From Bradyrhizobium sp. Arg816 (lineage in GTDB: Bacteria > Pseudomonadota > Alphaproteobacteria > Rhizobiales > Xanthobacteraceae): a DNA stretch of 64,000 nt. Below, one piece after another: positions 62,076 to 64,000 of this stretch. The stretch spans positions 248,001 through 312,000 of the forward strand of contig NZ_JAPRAQ010000008.1 of the NCBI RefSeq assembly GCF_029989365.1. Direction: 5' to 3'. A model generated the notes under the pieces. That model did not search any database. It was not told the origin of the DNA and saw only the letters and a program-made list of their open reading frames with translations. The position numbers were made by a program, and so were the translations under genes. Each line of letters begins with the position of its first letter. The first letter of the stretch is position 1.

Positions 62076-63446
62076 ATGAAGCTGTCGCGACGGTCGATCC
62101 TGCTGGGGGCAGGCAGCTTGCCTTTCGCGGTTGCGAGCTTGAGGACAGGCGCGCTGGCCCAGACCACGCCCGCGGTGCAGAGCGCCGAGGTGCCCCCGAT
62201 TCTGTTTGTCCACGGCAATGGCGATTACGACGCGCTCTGGATGACGACGCTTTGGCGGATGGAATCCAACGGCATCGCGCGGGATCGCATGGCGGCGATA
62301 AATTTCACCGATCCCAATGCTCGGAGCGACGACAAGGTCGAGCAGGCGGGGCGCTCCTCGGCCGAGGACCAGCGCCGCGAGCTCGCGGCGGCCATCGCGG
62401 ACTTGAAGCGCCGCACCGGCGCGGTCCGCGTGGCGCTGGTCGGCAGCTCGCGCGGCGGCTACGCCATTCGCAACGTCATCAGGAACGGCGGGGCTGACGA
62501 TGTCAGCCATGCGGTCCTGTGCGGCACGCCCAATCACGGCATCTTCGCAACCGAGGACCAGCCGAACAACGAATTCAACGGCCGCGGCGCATTTCTGCGC
62601 GGCCTGAACGAGGGCGAGAGCGAGGTGACGCCGGGCACGGCCTTCCTCACCCTGCGCAGCGATGGCATGGACAAGTACGCGCAAGCGGACGGCCGCTTCA
62701 TCGGCAAGCCGGGCACGCCGACCGGCGTCACCGTCGAAGGGCCGGAGTTGACGGGCGCCACCAATCTCGTGCTCGGCGCGCTCGACCATCGCGAAGTGGC
62801 GTTTCACCCGCGCGCCTTCCGCGAGATCTACAAATTCATTGCCGGCCGCGAGCCCGCGCGGATCGCGATTGTGCCGGAGCAAAGCGTCAGGTTGAGCGGC
62901 CTTGTGACCGGCACGCCGGGCGGCGTGTCGACCAATCGCCCGGTGGCAGGTGCAACCGTCGATGTCTTCCGCGTCGACCCTGATACCGGGGAGCGCAAAG
63001 GCGGCGCGGTGCACAGCGCGAAGACCGGCGCCGACGGCCGCTGGGGTCCAGCGCAGGTCGAGCCTTCCTGGTTCCTCGAATTCGTCCTGACATCGCCAGA
63101 CGCGCCGACGACGCATATCTACCGCTCGCCGTTCGCGCGCTCGTCCGATGTCGTGCATCTGCGTGCCGCGCGCCCGCTCGGGCCGGCGGACAAGGATGCC
63201 GGCGCCGTCGTGATCATGTCGCGCCCGCGCGGCTATTTCGGCCTGCCGCGGGACGTGGTGTTGCTCGACGGCAAGGAGCCGGCCGACGTCAAGCCGGGTG
63301 TGCCCACGGATTCGGCAGCAACCTTGCGGCTCCCGGCCGCGGAGGCCGGGCGTAACATCGTGGCCCAGTTCGGCGAAGAACGAATTGTGGCGCGCGCCTG
63401 GCCCGCCTCCGAGAACAGGATTGCGATTGCCGAGCTGACTTACTAG
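62076..63446 (+). CDS. Tat-exported alpha/beta hydrolase, AFL-type lipase-like
   Basis: 456 residues from the ATG at 62076 (GGAGAA upstream). The N-terminus SRRSILLGAGSLPFA is a twin-arginine signal. The hydrolase domain (about 40-260) has ILFVHGNGDYDALW as oxyanion strand, nucleophile near S125 in VGSSRGG, and late histidine candidates (LDHREVAFHP). The C-terminal half is beta-rich. Segments such as FIAGREPARIAIVPEQ, THIYRSPFARSS and RAWPASENRIAI resemble the C-terminal domain of the Archaeoglobus lipase AFL as I remember it. Substrate unknown; lipid or polyester is plausible. Confidence 0.78.
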   Translation: MKLSRRSILLGAGSLPFAVASLRTGALAQTTPAVQSAEVPPILFVHGNGDYDALWMTTLWRMESNGIARDRMAAINFTDPNARSDDKVEQAGRSSAEDQRRELAAAIADLKRRTGAVRVALVGSSRGGYAIRNVIRNGGADDVSHAVLCGTPNHGIFATEDQPNNEFNGRGAFLRGLNEGESEVTPGTAFLTLRSDGMDKYAQADGRFIGKPGTPTGVTVEGPELTGATNLVLGALDHREVAFHPRAFREIYKFIAGREPARIAIVPEQSVRLSGLVTGTPGGVSTNRPVAGATVDVFRVDPDTGERKGGAVHSAKTGADGRWGPAQVEPSWFLEFVLTSPDAPTTHIYRSPFARSSDVVHLRAARPLGPADKDAGAVVIMSRPRGYFGLPRDVVLLDGKEPADVKPGVPTDSAATLRLPAAEAGRNIVAQFGEERIVARAWPASENRIAIAELTY

Positions 63447-63480
63447 CTATTGGGCTGGGTCACATCTGCGGGAGAGAGCC

Positions 63481-64000
63481 ATGAACATCGCCAGTGTGCG
63501 TCGGCCCATCATCCCTCCGACCCCGCCGCGTGCGCCCGACGATATGTCGTTTTTCGGGCGGGTCGCGGTCCTCAAGCAGAACATGATCGCAACCTGGGGG
63601 CAGCGTGCCTACGAAGAAGAGGTCATCAAGGGCCGCTTTTTCCTCCATAACAGCTTCATCCTGAATCAGCCGGACGCAATCCGGCATGTCCTGCTCAACA
63701 ACTATGAAAACTACACGCGCACGCCGGCGGGGATCCGCATGCTGCGTCCGGTGCTCGGCGAAGGACTTCTGATCGCGGAAGGCCATGCCTGGACGCATCA
63801 GCGCCGTACGCTCGCGCCGGCCTTCACGCCGCGTGCGACTGCAAATCTCGTCCCGCATATGACCGCGGTGCTCGACGAGACCATCGCGAAGTTGGATGAG
63901 CGTACAAGCGAGCCGGTCGATCTGCGCGAGGCGATGCAGCGCATGACGCTGGAGATCGCCGGGCGCACGATGTTCTCGTTCGGCATGGACCGTCACGGCC
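63481..64000 (+). CDS. Cytochrome P450, N-terminal part (runs off the window)
   Basis: Open from the ATG at 63481 (GGGAGAGAG upstream) to the window end, 173 residues. FFGRVAVLKQNMIATWGQRAYEE, NYENYTRTPAGIRMLRPVLGEGLLIAEG and HAWTHQRRTLAPAF match the N-terminal third of a P450; WTHQR is the helix C WxxxR motif that contacts haem. No membrane anchor is visible, as expected for soluble bacterial P450s. The ExxR and haem-cysteine loop lie beyond the window. It is 34 bases downstream of the lipase-like gene. Confidence 0.9.
   Translation, partial: MNIASVRRPIIPPTPPRAPDDMSFFGRVAVLKQNMIATWGQRAYEEEVIKGRFFLHNSFILNQPDAIRHVLLNNYENYTRTPAGIRMLRPVLGEGLLIAEGHAWTHQRRTLAPAFTPRATANLVPHMTAVLDETIAKLDERTSEPVDLREAMQRMTLEIAGRTMFSFGMDRHG

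Overview
The window is high-GC alphaproteobacterial chromosome. Gene content, gene order and the interspersed palindromic repeats point to Bradyrhizobium or a close relative in the Nitrobacteraceae. This is inferred from recalled synteny (glnK-amtB pairs, dapC-like/ftsK/lolA/xthA, rsmB/heparinase/purH, tsaD/gpsA, hemD/mitofilin/hemY); no 16S or database match was available. I annotate 64 protein genes (two cut by the window edges) and two tRNAs. I see no CRISPR array, prophage, transposase or rRNA. Most of it is ordinary core chromosome, so interest lies mainly in regulatory DNA, small secreted proteins, one transferred-looking cassette and one missing neighbour.

Layout. 1-4.2 kb: the N-terminus of a membrane signalling protein, the PLP-homeostasis protein YggS, an FAH/hydratase-family enzyme, an L,D-transpeptidase, an OmpR-type response regulator and a lone cyclic-nucleotide-binding domain protein. 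4.2-9.7 kb: a minus-strand block of aminotransferase (dapC-like), ftsK, lolA and xthA. 10-16 kb: a nitrogen-sensing region with two glnK-amtB pairs flanking an orphan clpP and an arsR-SRPBCC operon. 16-24 kb: GYF_2/DUF898-like membrane protein, tesB, a UbiH-type hydroxylase, Trm112, a TetR-controlled small membrane protein with well-formed operators, PepSY plus cytochrome b561, and a LonN-thioredoxin/TPR pair. 24-33.6 kb: tRNA-Gly, epimerase, PQQ sugar dehydrogenase plus dihaem cytochrome c, panE-like reductase, DsbA-family isomerase, MATE pump, DUF2239 divergent from a GST, and an MFS carrier. 33.6-42 kb: ggt, UMF1-type MFS, purH, heparinase II/III and rsmB. 42-51.8 kb: SDHAF4-like protein, nuclease, second L,D-transpeptidase, acs, topoisomerase IB, SRPBCC protein, class III adenylate cyclase, and the tightly packed tsaD-gpsA-EVE operon. 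51.9-55.8 kb: hemD, mitofilin and hemY, with hemC absent from its expected place. 55.9-57.5 kb: tRNA-Thr followed immediately by a two-gene methyltransferase cassette of different composition. 57.7-64 kb: secreted small proteins, a NodB-type deacetylase, an MFS exporter, a Tat-exported lipase-like hydrolase and the start of a cytochrome P450.

How it works together. Nitrogen status is read by two P-II proteins paired with two ammonium channels. Envelope functions recur (lolA, two L,D-transpeptidases, ftsK, mitofilin, deacetylase). Periplasmic electron transfer is represented by PQQ dehydrogenase/cytochrome c and cytochrome b561/PepSY. Several families of inverted repeats sit at 3' ends, above all between convergent genes, where they look like bidirectional terminators.
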